From Marsupella aquatica (taxonomy: Eukaryota; Marchantiophyta): a DNA stretch of 64,000 nucleotides. This document shows positions 25,270-37,937 of the stretch, piece by piece; the first letter of the stretch is position 1; each line of letters starts with the position of its first letter. Under the pieces are notes generated by a model. That model made no database searches and was not told the DNA's origin. It saw only the letters and a program-made list of their open reading frames with translations. The stretch covers positions 20,398,001 through 20,462,000 of the forward strand of contig OZ316891.1 in assembly GCA_973895155.1 (NCBI GenBank), read 5' to 3'. A program made the translations under genes and the position numbers.

Positions 25270-26800
25270 TAGGTACATTTCCTGAGGTATATGCTTAATA
25301 GACCCCCAAACAACAGTTTTTTGCTTGATCAGCCCCCAAAGTCTATTTGTTAACCAATCAACCCTCTATGATAGCTATGTTACCCAATCGACCCCTCTGA
25401 TAGTTTCTGGTGAAATGTTCTTGTATGGGGCATTATATTGTGTATGATCAAGAATGACATAACCGTATTAGTATTGCAATCGTAGTCTACCTGAACCTGT
25501 CCATGGGTGCAAGCCACTTGACCAAACTGTCAACTGCATGTTTTTGGGCCGGCCGAGACGCTGACTACCGAGGATGTAAACATGAAGTGAAGACAATATG
25601 TGTAATATATTTAAACATTCATTGTTAAATTGTCCTCAAACACGTGATCCAGACCATGTTCATTGTTTCACATTTTGTCACAACAACTTTTGTCTGTCAT
25701 AAGGTTTGGGGAAATATATTGTAATGGAGGTCATTGGGAGGCAGAGCATCTTTTGAGTAACGTTTGCATGCTATTTTGGTGGTAACATAATGTTGTGAGG
25801 TACACTTAGGGATATCAGTGGTTGGAGAGGACAATACCATTGTGCATCTTGGGCATAAAGGGGATATGTGTGAAGTTGACATTTGCATAGAGTGGGTCTA
25901 TGTGAAGTGGACATTTTGAATGTGATTGGTTACCACCACAGGATAGAGCATGCCCAAAACAAGACACAATTGCACATGGATTTAGGATGTGGCTAGGATA
26001 CTTGATGGGAAAACCCACAAGAATTTAACGTCACCATCAATCATTTTTGATATTTGATTGCTTATTCTTGTGTATCCATTTCAAATCATGCCTATGTTTC
26101 TCGCTGCTTTGTTGAGGATTCTTAATGCAAAGTGTCTTCAATTGCTGGAAGTAGAAGCAAAGGAACTCAAATTCAAAAGCTCAAACTTTTCAACGATTTT
26201 GAAGAATTTGACAGGTGTTTGGATTCTTGGTTGTCACTATTGGTTGTGTGCTATAAAGGCTGAAAACATCTAGTAATGTTTGAACTCAAGTGTGTAGATT
26301 TAGCAAAGTATATGTCTATGGGGGAGATGGACAGATCCGTCCCCAGTGGAATGCTGACAAAGATTCTCAACAAAGTAACCATGAACATTATGGAGCACAA
26401 TATTACTACCTTAAACTTCACCTCTAAACTTCAGACAACTGAAGAATTGACCCCTAACCAACTAAAGACCATATTAGTTTTGTCTTCAAACGCAAAAGTA
26501 GCCATGACTGCATTTGGTGCCATAATAATAATGCATGGGATCACACACAGATTGCGGGCGGACTGCTACCTCAACACAGTTGTGGTGTACCACGGGCGGG
26601 ACCATGGGCTCATATCATACGAAATTAGAGTTTAACATGATAAAGTCCCCAACAGTGCTCCTCAGAAGAACTGTGTGTAAGAAACTGTTAGAGGGGGTAG
26701 ATTGGGTAACAAGTGGACTTTGGGGGTTGATCAGGCAACAAAGTGTTGTTTGGGGTAAGCGTTGTTTACGGGTCTGTTGAGCATACACCTCTACATTTTC
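25270..26800. mobile_element. 1.5-kb element with long terminal inverted repeats
   Basis: The left arm (about 25275-25430) reads gaggtatatgcttaatagaccc, then caaacaac, cttgatcagcccccaaagtc, ttaccaatc and cccctctgatagtttct. The reverse complement of about 26810-26640 gives the same order: gaggtgtatgctcaacagaccc, caaacaac, cctgatcaacccccaaagtc, gttacccaatc, cccctctaacagtttct. Arms are at least 130 bp and about 75-80% alike. The layout resembles a Mutator-like or other long-TIR element. The largest interior frame (26276-26635, plus, 119 aa) has no recognised transposase motif. Confidence 0.65.
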
Positions 26801-26939
26801 CTCACGTTTTTGGGGGTATGTATCTATGTTTGCTGAATGAAGTGAAGTCAAGTAGTGGGACCAGAGAGGACGGCGGCCAATGTCCTGCCAAAGATCATTA
26901 CAGACCAGGAGATATTTGTTAAACGCACTCAAGACATCT

Positions 26940-27950
26940 CAAAGCCAAGCATAAGGTGGCCTCGATCTGACCTGCTCACCATAGCATAGCCTTTTACTAC
27001 CACCTGGCTTGGACTTTACATACCTACTCTATATCTACTGGAATTATCTAGCCCTCTATCCAATAGTTGAGTTGTATTTAGACGTCATTCTAGCTGTACT
27101 TTATGTATTCATAATCCTTGTCCTTACATCAATATAGTGGAATTTTACTATTCCAGCATTGAACTCCTCTCAGTCCCTTGATATTGAATGAAATCAAATG
27201 TTTATTCACAAGCATTAATTCATGCATAAGTAGGCCCTCCACGAACTACAAGTGGCTTTACAAGACCTTAGGGGGACACAACGTCTTGGGGGGCCCCAAC
27301 GACTTGTAAAGTAAGCTCAAGCAAAGGATACTAAAATTATTTGCTAGAAGACAATTAGGGGACCCACCACCTAAAGTCACATAGTTCATTGGCTAGGCAA
27401 GTCTTGTTCTCAGAAGCGAAGATCTCATGAGAGGTATGTGGGTCCACTTTCAATGTAAAGACTCACAATAGTGATTGGACCAAGTCCCAAGAAGCCAGAC
27501 GAAGAAACCTTTACGTGGTCTAAAATCTGGGACACAAATGTGCTCCACATAAACAATAATTGGGCCCCACTCTATGCCACGTAGGATGGGTTGCCTTGTA
27601 GAAAGAAACTGTCCCCACTCCCCAAGGACAGTTACTATTGTAAAAAGAACTACAACAGTATCTCCCCAATGGATGGCCCTGATCACATCTTGCAGACAAA
27701 GAAAAACTAGAACAACTTTTATATACATTGCTACTAAAGATGGTTTAATTTACGCTCCTGCCACTCTTTTTACTGTATTTACAATACGCCATGGTTTTTA
27801 TATGGTTACCCTGTCTAGCTAAGTTGATGAACTTGAAGCCATGACATGTTTCTGAATACAAGAAAAATTGTGGAAATAATGACAAATGAAAATCTGTAGT
27901 GGGAAAGTAGTTAAAAGTTGAAAAATAGAAACTGCCACCAATGTCAATAT
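26940..27950. other. Intergenic, nothing supported
   Basis: Short open frames on both strands only (for example 27450-27728 on minus), none recognised and none with splice continuity that I could establish. Confidence 0.4.
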
Positions 27951-27954
27951 TTTG

Positions 27955-28255
27955 TATGGCTACCCTTATTTAGCTGCTTAGAAAAGCTATATATTACAGT
28001 GCAAAAAGCATAACAATGCCAAACTGGAAGACAGTGCAGTTGCATGGTGGCCATTCTAACCAAAAGGAAACAACCAACCCGGGATTCCGCTAAAGAAAAG
28101 CTTCTCATAAATTGAACCATGCACTTGCATGGCTACCATTCTTTAGCTTTGTAGGAAAGCTTCTTATAAATTGAGCCGCGCACTTGCATGGCGGCCATTG
28201 TTTAGCTCTTTTAGGAAAGCTTCTTATAAAATAATTGAACCGCGCAGTTGCACGG
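27955..28255. repeat. Short tandem array, about 59-60 bp unit, 3-4 copies
   Basis: Three clear units start with aaagcttct(c/t)(a/t)ataaa at 28097, 28156 and 28216 and carry gcac/gttgca(t/c)gg(c) and ttagct...tagg. A more diverged unit lies at about 27955-28060 (ttatttagctgcttag, gtgcagttgcatggtggccatt). The array ends just upstream of the AGPase promoter. Confidence 0.8.
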
Positions 28256-28331
28256 CACCGGGTCCCAACACTACTATACTACTACGGCATTGTAATTTTG
28301 CTCCATCTCTGCAGTCGCCAGTTCTGTACAG

Positions 28332-28339
28332 TATATAAG
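28332..28339 (+). promoter_or_regulatory. Candidate TATA box of the AGPase gene
   Basis: TATATAAG at 28332 would put a transcription start near 28365, some 600 bp before the chosen start codon. It is followed by a low-complexity tract built from GTACA/GTAGA-like words (28364-28440). Confidence 0.4.
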
Positions 28340-28480
28340 GACATTAATGTACAGCCCAGTACAGTACAATACAGTAAAGTAAAGTACAATACATTACAAT
28401 ACACTACAGTAGACTAGAGTAGACTACAGTACAGTCCTACGACTACAGTATCAGTATAGGTACATTCCATTCCATGTCGA

Positions 28481-28519
28481 CGAACGAAAGAACGAACGAA
28501 CGAAACGAACGAACGAGAG
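28481..28519. repeat. GAAC tetranucleotide repeat in the AGPase 5' region
   Basis: CGAACGAA words repeat imperfectly for about 39 bp, probably within the transcribed leader. Confidence 0.8.
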
Positions 28520-28962
28520 AAGAGGAATGCAGGCAGTCCTGCAGAGCTCGAGCTCGGGCAACGAGAGCGGCCTCGGAGGCTGTGAAACGGTCCACAATGC
28601 ACGGTGTGCCGCAATCTCAGCTCCGTTGGATAGAAGCTTGACACCTCCTTGTCGACCTGCTCCGTGGCCGCAGAACGATTAATCAGCGTCGTCGGACGGG
28701 CAGCGCAAAGACGAAAAGAATTCTGGAGGTGGGCAATCGTCGTCTCGCTTTGCTGCGCTGGGACAGGCAAATCTGGGCAAGGGAAGGAAGAGCAAGAAAG
28801 CAAGATTTCAGTGCAGACGTTCCAGTCCCATCGGACAACGGGCGAGCAGGAAGAACCAATTCTGCTGCAAAGTTGGGAATTCGCTGTGCGGGATCGACGT
28901 ACGTTCAATTAGCAGCTGAGAGGCGTCGTGGAAGAAGATATCGGAGCGGACGACCTAGATTG

Positions 28963-31900
28963 ATGGCCGCAGCTATGGCAGCTGCTTCGGTGTCCATGGG
29001 ATGGTGGCATTCGGCTGTGGGTCGCACAGAGAGGGGGATCATTACGGAAAAGGATAAATTCCGTGAGGGGTTCGCTTCTGGCAGGAAGACGAGGTACGCA
29101 TTTAAAGGAGATGCGGTGTCCAGGTCCTTGAAACAGAGGAGCATTAAAGCATTGGAGGGTAAGAGCAACAGCGATGGTGGGAAGAAGAGTTCGACGAAGA
29201 ATGGTTCAATTTCCGCATTGCTGACGGAAATGGCGACCGAAACTCTGGTATGTGGGTGGCAAATTTTTGGGTCTCGACGAGACATTAGAGGCCAGGATTA
29301 CTATTTTGAAATGAAGCGTTTTCTTTCTTGAATGCGTTTGGTCATGATTACGACCTCTTCAGATTGGTTTTGTTTTTCACTTTGCAGCCTGGATATTTCC
29401 TGGCATTCGTTTGGCTCGACCGACAGAGATTCTTCCCGGTTTTGTTCCCCAATTCATCTGATAGAGAAAAGAGATAGCTGCCACACACCTTCTAGCAGTA
29501 ATCCCGTCGTCGCTTAAATCTTCGTGCTGGGGATTTGTGATTCCAAATTTGTTTGTTCGCCTGTTTTTTCTTTCATTCATTTGCGAAGATGAGATGATCA
29601 TATGGGAAATAACTAAATGCAATGACTCCGTTGCAAAATACTCTACTGCACCTCACTTCAGCGAGTGACTGGCATGTTGGCTGGCGATGTGTCTGCAGTC
29701 ACCAGTCGAGGAGAAGTCCCGTGCTGATCCTAAGACAGTTGTCTCTATCATTCTCGGAGGTGGAGCTGGAACCAGATTGTTCCCACTAACGAAAACGAGA
29801 GCCAAGCCAGCCGTAAGCACTCCCACCACTGTTCTTGATGGAGTTCTTAGTCAATTCTCGACCCAGATGTCATCGCTGGCGGACAGTTTAATTCGGATTT
29901 CGTTTGTCGACTGTTTAGGTACCCATCGGCGGTGGGTACAGGCTGATCGATGTGCCCATGAGCAATTGCATCAATAGTGGCATCAACAAACTCTTTATCC
30001 TTACCCAGTTCAACTCGGCTTCCTTGAATCGCCACCTTGCCCGCACTTATAACTTTGGAAGCGGCATCAACTTTGGAGGCGGGTTCGTGGAGGTCAGTTT
30101 CCTTGACTCTGTTTGCGAAATCTCTCTGAGGGAAGATGGGATAGGGAAGCATGTTTTGGGCATCGTCGAGTCCGGACCATCCGGGATGCATTTCGGCAAA
30201 CGTACATTGAAGGTTGCCAGTCTTTAACTAAAATACGCCACTCGAGCCCTCAAGTACAGCAGAAGAGCAATGCCGAAGATACTCTGCTTGCAGGGATGAG
30301 GATGCTGTGATAGTGGACAATTTTGAGCACCGAATGTCCATCGTTTTGACAGTTCCACATCACATTTGATTTTAGTATGGATACCCTTTCGATTCTCCTA
30401 CACCATTTCCTTGAGAGCCCAAGCATGTTTCTGGGTTGCCTCCTGAATAGGTTTGATCCGCAAGGAAGATTTAGGTGAATTTCTGATGAGAAGGACCTTT
30501 TCACAAATTTCTTTATCTTGCAGGTGTTGGCTGCTACTCAAACCCCTGGGGAAGGTGGCAAAGAATGGTTTCAGGGAACCGCAGACGCTGTGCGGCAGTA
30601 TCTTTGGCTCTTTGAGGTTAGCCTTGAATGTCGTTTTTAGAAGTGCTCTGTGAACTTTACCTGCCCGCTTGATGAATCGCTGTCCAATGAACTCTTAGTT
30701 GTATCGAAGAGCGTGGGAGCCTCCACTCTTTGGCAGTTGAATAGTGCATTCTAACACGCTTATTCTCACCTTGACAAGGACGCGAAAAGCAAGAGCTTGG
30801 AGGATGTCTTGGTTCTCTCAGGAGATCATCTGTACCGCATGGACTACATGGACTTTGTTCAGGTGAGTAGTCGAGAGGTTGGCTTCGTCGGATGATCCTA
30901 GAGCACTTTTATTACTGTGTTCAAGATAGGGAGGTACGTCCTTGGACTTGAAATCTCTGTTGCTTTCATTTGCTTCCAAGTACCCATATCTGAGGATCGC
31001 CACGGCTTTTGTCATTTGCAGAAACATAAGGACACCGGTGCCGACATAACCATATCATGTGTGCCTATGGATGACAGGTGAGCTACAAAGAATATCTAAG
31101 GATCTTTGCCTTGCTCTGGGTTTACTGAACTTTAGCAGTAGATGTTGTACCTCAGGGTAAAGTGACGAATTGACGCTTCATTCACTGGATGGACCATTGA
31201 TAGATGTTTGGAGTGTTGCATGGGTGACCTCACCACTTTTGTTGCGAATTTTAGAGATGCTGTTTATGATTTAAGGGCAAAGTTCCCTCGGATACGTGCT
31301 TTAGCCAAAGATGTGCTTTTTGGGCGTGCAGCCGTGCATCAGATTATGGGTTGATGAAAATTGACAACAAAGGGCGAGTTGTATCTTTCAATGAGAAGCC
31401 GAAAGGAGCTGACTTGAAGGCCATGGTATAGTAACTCCCACATCTCCTCTATTTCTGCAAAGAGCGATCATGACTTGACCTTTTTACTCGGTAGCGATTT
31501 CGTAGAAGCTGGACGAGCCAGAGTTCAAGATGATTGTCTTCGTGCCAGGTAATGCATATGTATTTAAGTTTATTGATATAAAAAATGTGGACTTTCGGTT
31601 TCAGCAAGTGGACACTTCAGTTCTGGGCCTGTCTCCCGGGGAGGCGAAACTATCCCCATACATTGCCTCCATGGGCATTTATATCTTTAAGAAAGAGATT
31701 CTGCTCAAGCTCCTGAGGTTGAACTCGTTCTTTATACCGATACTCAATGTGAAATCATCCTAGATACCAGTTCTGATAGTAACGTCAATGGGAAAGAATG
31801 CCTACCAATGTTGCTGAACTTGAAGGCACTTGAAGATCTCTCTGGAAGATTGACAATTTGTGGAGGATCCTCATGTTAAAAGTTCGTACAATAGAAGATG

Positions 31901-34198
31901 ACATGTTATGAGTTGTTGGCAGATGGAGGTTTCCAACTTCTAATGATTTTGGCTCGGAGATCATCCCCGCTTCTATTCCAGAGTTCAATGTACAGGTGAG
32001 TGGGACATTCAAAGTTTCCATGTTCTTGGACATCTTAGATCGCTTTTCTGCACGTTTGAGCTTTCATGTTGTGGTACTTCAGTTAAAATATAAGTCAGTA
32101 TGAAATGTCTGCCGCATAGGTAACATTTTTGGTGACCTTTCAGGCATATTTATTCAAAGACTATTGGGAAGACATTGGAACGATCAAGTCCTTCTTTGAT
32201 TCCAATCTGGCTCTTACTGCTCAGGTATGAGTTTTCATCGTTGATGGAGGCACCAAATGGGTCCATTATATGTACCAGCAGAGCGGAGGGGGGGGGGGGG
32301 AGTGAGAAAAGAGAGGTGGGGGGTGGGGGTTTGAATAGAATTCTCTTGGATATGATTAAGATGGTTGCCTCACAAAAATGGTGAAAATAAATTGGAAGAT
32401 TCCCGACCGGGACGTGCATCCGTTTTCCTTGGAGAATTGGGGCAAGTACTCGTTCGAGAAAGTCAGAATTCTACCTACCTCTTGCACACTATGATAGATC
32501 AAGATCGTGAAAGCTAATAACGTTGTTGTGGCAGCCCCCGAAGTTTAGCTTCTATGACGCTGACAAGCCAATCTTTACGTCACCTCGATACCTCCCACCT
32601 TCAAAGATTGAGAAATGCAGGGTAAGTGGGGATGAGGTCACCCGTTATCTCCTGCTTGGTTGATGTTGCAAGTCTGGTACTATCCGAGAACCAATATTCC
32701 TTGCAGGCGGAGTTTCGCATTGCGTGCACAATCTCAAGTGGTACACCCTGGTGGCGGTGATGAGTGCAGGTTGTCGATTCCATCGTGTCACATGGGTGCT
32801 TTATTAAAGAATCCAGCGTGACGCACTCAGTTATTGGCCTTCGTTCTCAGCTCGATTCTGGGTGTGACCTGGAGGTACGTCCTCGTTTAGTAGGAGGCTT
32901 GTGTTATGTTACCCACGTCTTGAAACTTGACCTCTGGTCTTCAGATGTCCTGAAAATCTTAGGGACCATGTCGGTTTTAGGTGGCATTTCTTTGTCACTG
33001 ACAAGCTATGCGATGCCGATGGATCACGTCCGTTCTTCTTCTTTTGCCTTACAAGGTTCAGATTCATAATACTAGAGATAAGCGATGACCATGTACCTCT
33101 TTGATGTCTTTAAGATGTTGCTGTGAAAGGAAAGAAGATTTAATCCGAATTTGGAATCGAGCCATGCTGTGAATGAGTGGTTTTTTGTTTGCGGTGACGC
33201 AGGATACTTTCATGTTTGGAGCGGATTTTTATGAAACAGATGCAGAACGGGCCGCCCTACTTGCCAAAGGGAGGGTACCAATTGGTGTAGGCAAGAACAC
33301 CAAAATCAGGTGAGCAGGGAAACTTTTTATCTTCCGTCTCTTTACAGGTTTTAGGTCCGAAGCCTTCGTTATACGAGTCCGAAGCCTTCGTTATACGACT
33401 AACTGAGCTGACTACATAGACGTTTCTAAGTAGAGAAGTTTCTTCGATGAAGAGCTGCTTGTATAGGATGTTCGCAATGTAATCGACCTACTTCTGAGGC
33501 ATGGAACTTATAATTCCTGGGTAAGGTCTTTACTTGCTGAATTTTATGCTTGCCATTGGAACACTGCTGGTGTCTTTCGTTTGCTCAAAGGAAAGCTGCT
33601 TTGTTTGTTACAGGAATGCCATTATCGACAAAAACGCCAGAATCGGTAGCGATGTCGTCATTACCAATGCTGATGTGAGTTTCCTTAGCGATTTTGCTTA
33701 CAAATTTGTTTTTTTCCGCTGTTTGTCTTCAGTAGTTTTGTTATAATCTCTGTTGAAAGGGTACCTTGAAGGTCTGTCCCTAAAAAACTTGTTTTTACGT
33801 TTAGATTGAATTAGAAACCTTAGTTGTCGTTCGACTACACTTATGTGCTACTTCCGATGACACGAAAAACTTGACTTCCGGATATTTCTGTGATGAGTTC
33901 AATTCTGTCTAGTCGTGTTGTCGTAAAGTGGGATGATCTGATTGTCACCTACGCACGTTAGGATTGACTCAATATGGGACGAAGGCGTCATTCTAGATCA
34001 TCGCGTGTTAAGTCATGAACTTCCGTAAGATTGGAAAAATTGCTGAGCGGTAAACCCAATGTCTGAGAAACCTCTGTTTTCGATGATCTTTCGCAGAATG
34101 TGCAAGAAGCAGAGAGACCATCACAGGGGTACTATATCCGTGGCGGCATCGTAATCGTTACCAAAAATTCCATAATTCCCAACGGAACCGTCATTTAG
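28963..34198 (+). CDS. APL: ADP-glucose pyrophosphorylase large subunit, 15 exons, 542 aa
   Basis: Plastid enzyme making ADP-glucose from glucose-1-phosphate and ATP, the committed step of starch synthesis; the large subunit tunes a heterotetramer with the small subunit. Exons: 28963-29247, 29699-29812, 29919-30092, 30524-30616, 30779-30862, 31022-31077, 31332-31425, 31605-31717, 31923-31995, 32144-32224, 32535-32621, 32770-32874, 33203-33309, 33614-33674, 34097-34198; all phases agree. Seen: transit-peptide-like first 95 aa ([12 protein letters not shown]); nucleotide-binding [12 protein letters not shown] at about 115-126; [13 protein letters not shown] near 236; [21 protein letters not shown]; a left-handed beta-helix tail; and C terminus NGTVI. 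The [12 protein letters not shown] ending marks the large rather than the small subunit. The frame stays open upstream to an ATG at 28729, so a 78-residue longer N terminus is possible. No damage is seen. Confidence 0.95.
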
Positions 34199-36358
34199 GG
34201 AAAGCGCCCCTTCTCCAGCTTCTGGATTGGTGACCAACTCAAGCTGTCCTGTTCCCTACACCCGCAGCCCACCCCACCCGGACACACGGCATCAATTCTC
34301 TCAATTTGTACCATTATTTGCATCGCAGTTGTATCCCAAGATTGGGAGAGCATCTGTTCATTTCACGCCTCTGCATCCTAGCTTCCGCAGATGAACCATT
34401 TTGTAGTGGAGTGTAATCTTAGTTCAAAATTTAGACTGTTAACTGAAGATGATTGGATCAATCAAAAGTCAGTTTGTCACTAGATTCATTCTTGCCTGTT
34501 GCTCCAAATAGGAAGGTGTGCTTTACATGAGCGATTACCTCGCAAAGTGTGTATATCGTTTGGAAATCTCCTGTTGACTGCTTTAGAAGGCAACGACGAC
34601 GGGGAGAGCTGATGAAGCAGTTTTGCCATGCGAAAATGTGACTACAGTAGAAAAGTAGGGAAAGATTTTTGTGACCGCACCCAAAATGTACTCGGTCGTT
34701 TTTGCAAAATGTTTGGAAATAGCTGGAACACATCGTTTGCTACTTTCACGTCCTTTGGTTTAATCGTCTTTGACAATAACATGTCCGTTGGATGGTCTGT
34801 CGAGCGTGATCTGTCTTGATTTCAGTACTCACCTCACCCAAGTTGCACGAGTCCCAACCGAGCCCTTATTATTTTGAAGCCCCAATTTTGAAGATTTTGA
34901 GTAAAAATGCAGTTGCTCACACTGGTACTACGCTGGACTCCAAATTCTGGACCTACAGAACGATTGTTGTCCTGGCGTTGGGGCGCTGGAGTCCCGGATC
35001 ACCTATACCTCAAATGGTTTTGTCGATTTGGTGGCATGCGGAGCGAAGTGACTGGCAAGGGAGGGACTAGTTTCCTGATGAAGACGCTTGAAGGATTATC
35101 ATGATCTTGCCAGATATGAGTACTCCATCAATTCGACCTGGCGGAGGATGAACGCGTTGAAGTTAATTTTGTGCTTGATATCTCACTGCAAGCACTCCGT
35201 GGCTCCAGTGACGTCGTTGTCATTGACAGATTGCAACAATTCTTTGGACATTTCTCCGATTTTGAAGTGACATTTCTCTGTAAGGGAAAACGATGTCTGT
35301 GTGGTACACGATTGGACGCTCGAAGATACGTTCTCTCGAATGATGTCGTTGGAAGTGCTGTTTGAAATATGTGCTTAATATACTGTAGGATTCAATTGAA
35401 TGTCGTGGGATACGGTTTGAGAAATGTGGCCAGCTTGGAAGAGGTATACACAGAATGATTAAAGATAAAAGCAAATCTAGGATTAAATGCTGTTTGAGGG
35501 CAACCGTTTAGTTTGGCATCTGGTTCAGTTTGGCAATACCTTGTGTGGTAGCCATTTGAATTTCGAACGTGGGTGGTCCGTGGCAGCTGCGACGACATTG
35601 CCCGTCGGTAACCTTCACCACAACTCCTCCTTAAAATGACTCAACGGGATTCATTTGTGTCTCGATCTACAATCCTCTAGATCAGTATTTTGAATAGAAG
35701 GATAAAAATTGTGCGCCGATACTGACGTTGAACGTGAACTGGCGGATGGGTGTACTGGAATCGAAAACTAGCTGGCTGAGGTTCGGTTCTACAAAATGCA
35801 ACGTCAACATTCACTGGCACTATCCAAGGACGCAATATTCAAGCTGCTCCATCAAGTAGCAGACAGCGCTGATCAATAACGCCTCGCTTGACCTGCAGCA
35901 TCTCTCCATCAGCCATAACCCAAGCTATGGTAGTTTCCACTGTGGCCGGGACTGTGGCTTTGTCAACTTTTCATATCTGCGAGAACGTTAACTCCGGCCT
36001 GCAGCTATGCTAGCTGGTAGAAGGAAGCTCAGAAAGCACCGAACTGACCAGGTCGACCCTTGCTACTAGTTTTCATTGCTTACTGAGCCAGCTACTATCT
36101 CCAACGTACCAGCAGTTTTGACTTCAGGACACTTCAACTTGACAATGAATTCTATCAAGAGCAAGCCTACGAGAGTCCGAGGTACCGAGAAAGCCAATTG
36201 CGCGTGGCGGATAGTCTATTGGTTAATGAGACCAAACGATCTGAAGTAGTGTGCTAGTATAGAGATCTGAAATTCGGACAGAGATTGCACACTTGATAGC
36301 TAGAGAGACATCCATACAGCACGCTGCACCTGGAGTGAGTTTGTGTCGAATCGGCGCC
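34199..36358. other. Spacer after the AGPase gene
   Basis: The first part is 3' untranslated region. Between about 35110 and 35365 a plus-strand frame (EVNFVLDISLQALRGSSDVV...) looks protein-like but has no start, stop or splice context I could fix and no recognised family. Nothing else is supported. Confidence 0.3.
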
Positions 36359-36838
36359 ATGAGAAGTCAGAATGCCACCGATACAACGCTAAAATGGTTC
36401 TCTTGGAAACTAATGTTTCGAGCGCTTGCGTTGCTTTGGCTGCTGATGGTGGCGCTTGTATTTCACCACAGAATCTTGATCACATACGACTTTGTCCGGA
36501 ACTCTTCTTCGCCTTCTGAGCAACAGCAGCAGCAATACGACCCTATATCGAATTCTTCTGAGCAACACCAACAACAGCAGTACCATCCTATCTCGAAGTC
36601 TGCTTCTTCTGAGCAAAAGCTGCTGCCGCAGTTTCCTTCGAGGACGAGAACTTCCCCGTCGATGTTCATCAATGTGGTGGGGTTTGCAGAGCTCATATTG
36701 CGGGTGGGCCAGCAGGAGCAGCAACTACGGCGGCTCCTAGATCCGAAAGATGACGACATTCTTTGGCGCCGCCGCATGCTCAAAGGCTACGGAACGCCGT
36801 CGAGCCCCAGTGAGATGAACCACGCAAGCAAGTCGTAG
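36359..36838 (+). CDS. Candidate small membrane-anchored or secreted peptide precursor, 159 aa
   Basis: Single-exon frame starting at the first ATG (36359) in good context (cgccATGa). Residues 17-40 form a hydrophobic signal or anchor segment after a basic N terminus. Residues 50-80 contain two copies of a motif of the type S(S)EQ(H)QQQQY(D/H)PIS. Residues 137-140 (RRRM) are a basic cluster that could be a processing site, leaving a short Pro/Ser-rich C terminus, LKGYGTPSSPSEMNHASKS. Short precursors with an N-terminal signal, variable middle and small C-terminal peptide are typical of plant peptide hormones. The tail loosely recalls CLE peptides (TPSSPSEMNH against VPSGPNPLHN) and PSY peptides (YGxPS), but neither motif is satisfied. 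Function is unknown, and it could be a chance open frame. Confidence 0.45.
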   Translation: MRSQNATDTTLKWFSWKLMFRALALLWLLMVALVFHHRILITYDFVRNSSSPSEQQQQQYDPISNSSEQHQQQQYHPISKSASSEQKLLPQFPSRTRTSPSMFINVVGFAELILRVGQQEQQLRRLLDPKDDDILWRRRMLKGYGTPSSPSEMNHASKS

Positions 36839-37937
36839 TCGAAGATCCATCCATCCAAGTCACCGAATCTCAATTACTCATCTGGGAATATGTCGATCGA
36901 TGAAGAAGTGTTCGTCAGTTTACTCGCAGTCAACTAACGCATGAAGCCCTCCATGCAGTGTTTGGCTGGTAACTTACACTTCTTAATTTGTGCACAGCGC
37001 GCATGTGAATCTGAGCACGCACAGATTTCGCGATTTTGCACCATTAGTTTTCATGATCAAGGCTAGCCTCTTTAGACAGCTATGTTGATCGATCGATATT
37101 ATCTAACTAGAGTCACAAACTCTATCATTCTAGTGGTCCTGTACTGTAAACTCTCTAATTAAATCGTTTCGAGCGAGGAGTGATACTTCTGCACATAATT
37201 ATATAGAACCGATCGACCGCGCGACTGACTGAAACATGAATCAAAGTCGCCAGCCCCGGTACCTCACCGTAGTTTTCTCCTTGGATTGATTCGATCCCTC
37301 ATCCAAGAGCAAAACCGATGTTGCCCTCGTTTCCGGGCAATGGATCGGTCAATCAGCAACTGTAGCTCCATCGAGAGCACAACTGTGCGTTAGAGTTGTA
37401 ACTTAATCTGATCGCGGCACCGCATTCTATTCATTTGGTTTCCATATTGGTTTCCATATTTATTACGATGACCGACATGCAATCTGTGGTTGAAACTTGA
37501 AAGCTGATTCCAATTAATGTAAGAAGTGATAGAGCGAGCTCCTCGTACGTGAGAAGCTGTTATACTTCCTGTGTCTGTTATGCATTAGGTGCCATTGATC
37601 TGTTCAACAGGCACATGAATAGCTTTGCTTGTGCGTCGAAGTCTGGCAGAGATATATCATCATGGAAGATCGATCCACTGTTACCCAAATGGACATCGTC
37701 AGACTGGCATTTCACTACACGGATCTATCGTTTTCTATTGGATTGTGAATGAGGAAACTGAGATTTCGCGAGCCCATCTGAATCTGATTCTCTCCACTGG
37801 TCTGGCATCGAGGTGTGGATACCGTGTGAATCAATTTTGGATCGATCAACCCGAGCTGTTGAGCTTCTGGATTGTTAGTGTATCATCCTTTGTACGTGAG
37901 CATTAATGTAGGACGAGTTTTGAACACGTTTGCATCC
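36839..37937. other. Spacer, nothing supported
   Basis: Two overlapping plus-strand frames (37549-37752, 37625-37906) are unrecognised and short. The near part may be the 3' untranslated region of the 36.4-kb gene. Confidence 0.35.

Noticed and set aside
32150-32419. An 89-residue minus-strand frame across an AGPase exon
   Set aside because: It is the antisense shadow of the exon plus the intronic G run.
36410-36783. Leu/Arg- and Cys/Ser-rich minus-strand frames
   Set aside because: They are the complement of the CAG-rich Gln repeats of the 36.4-kb plus-strand gene.
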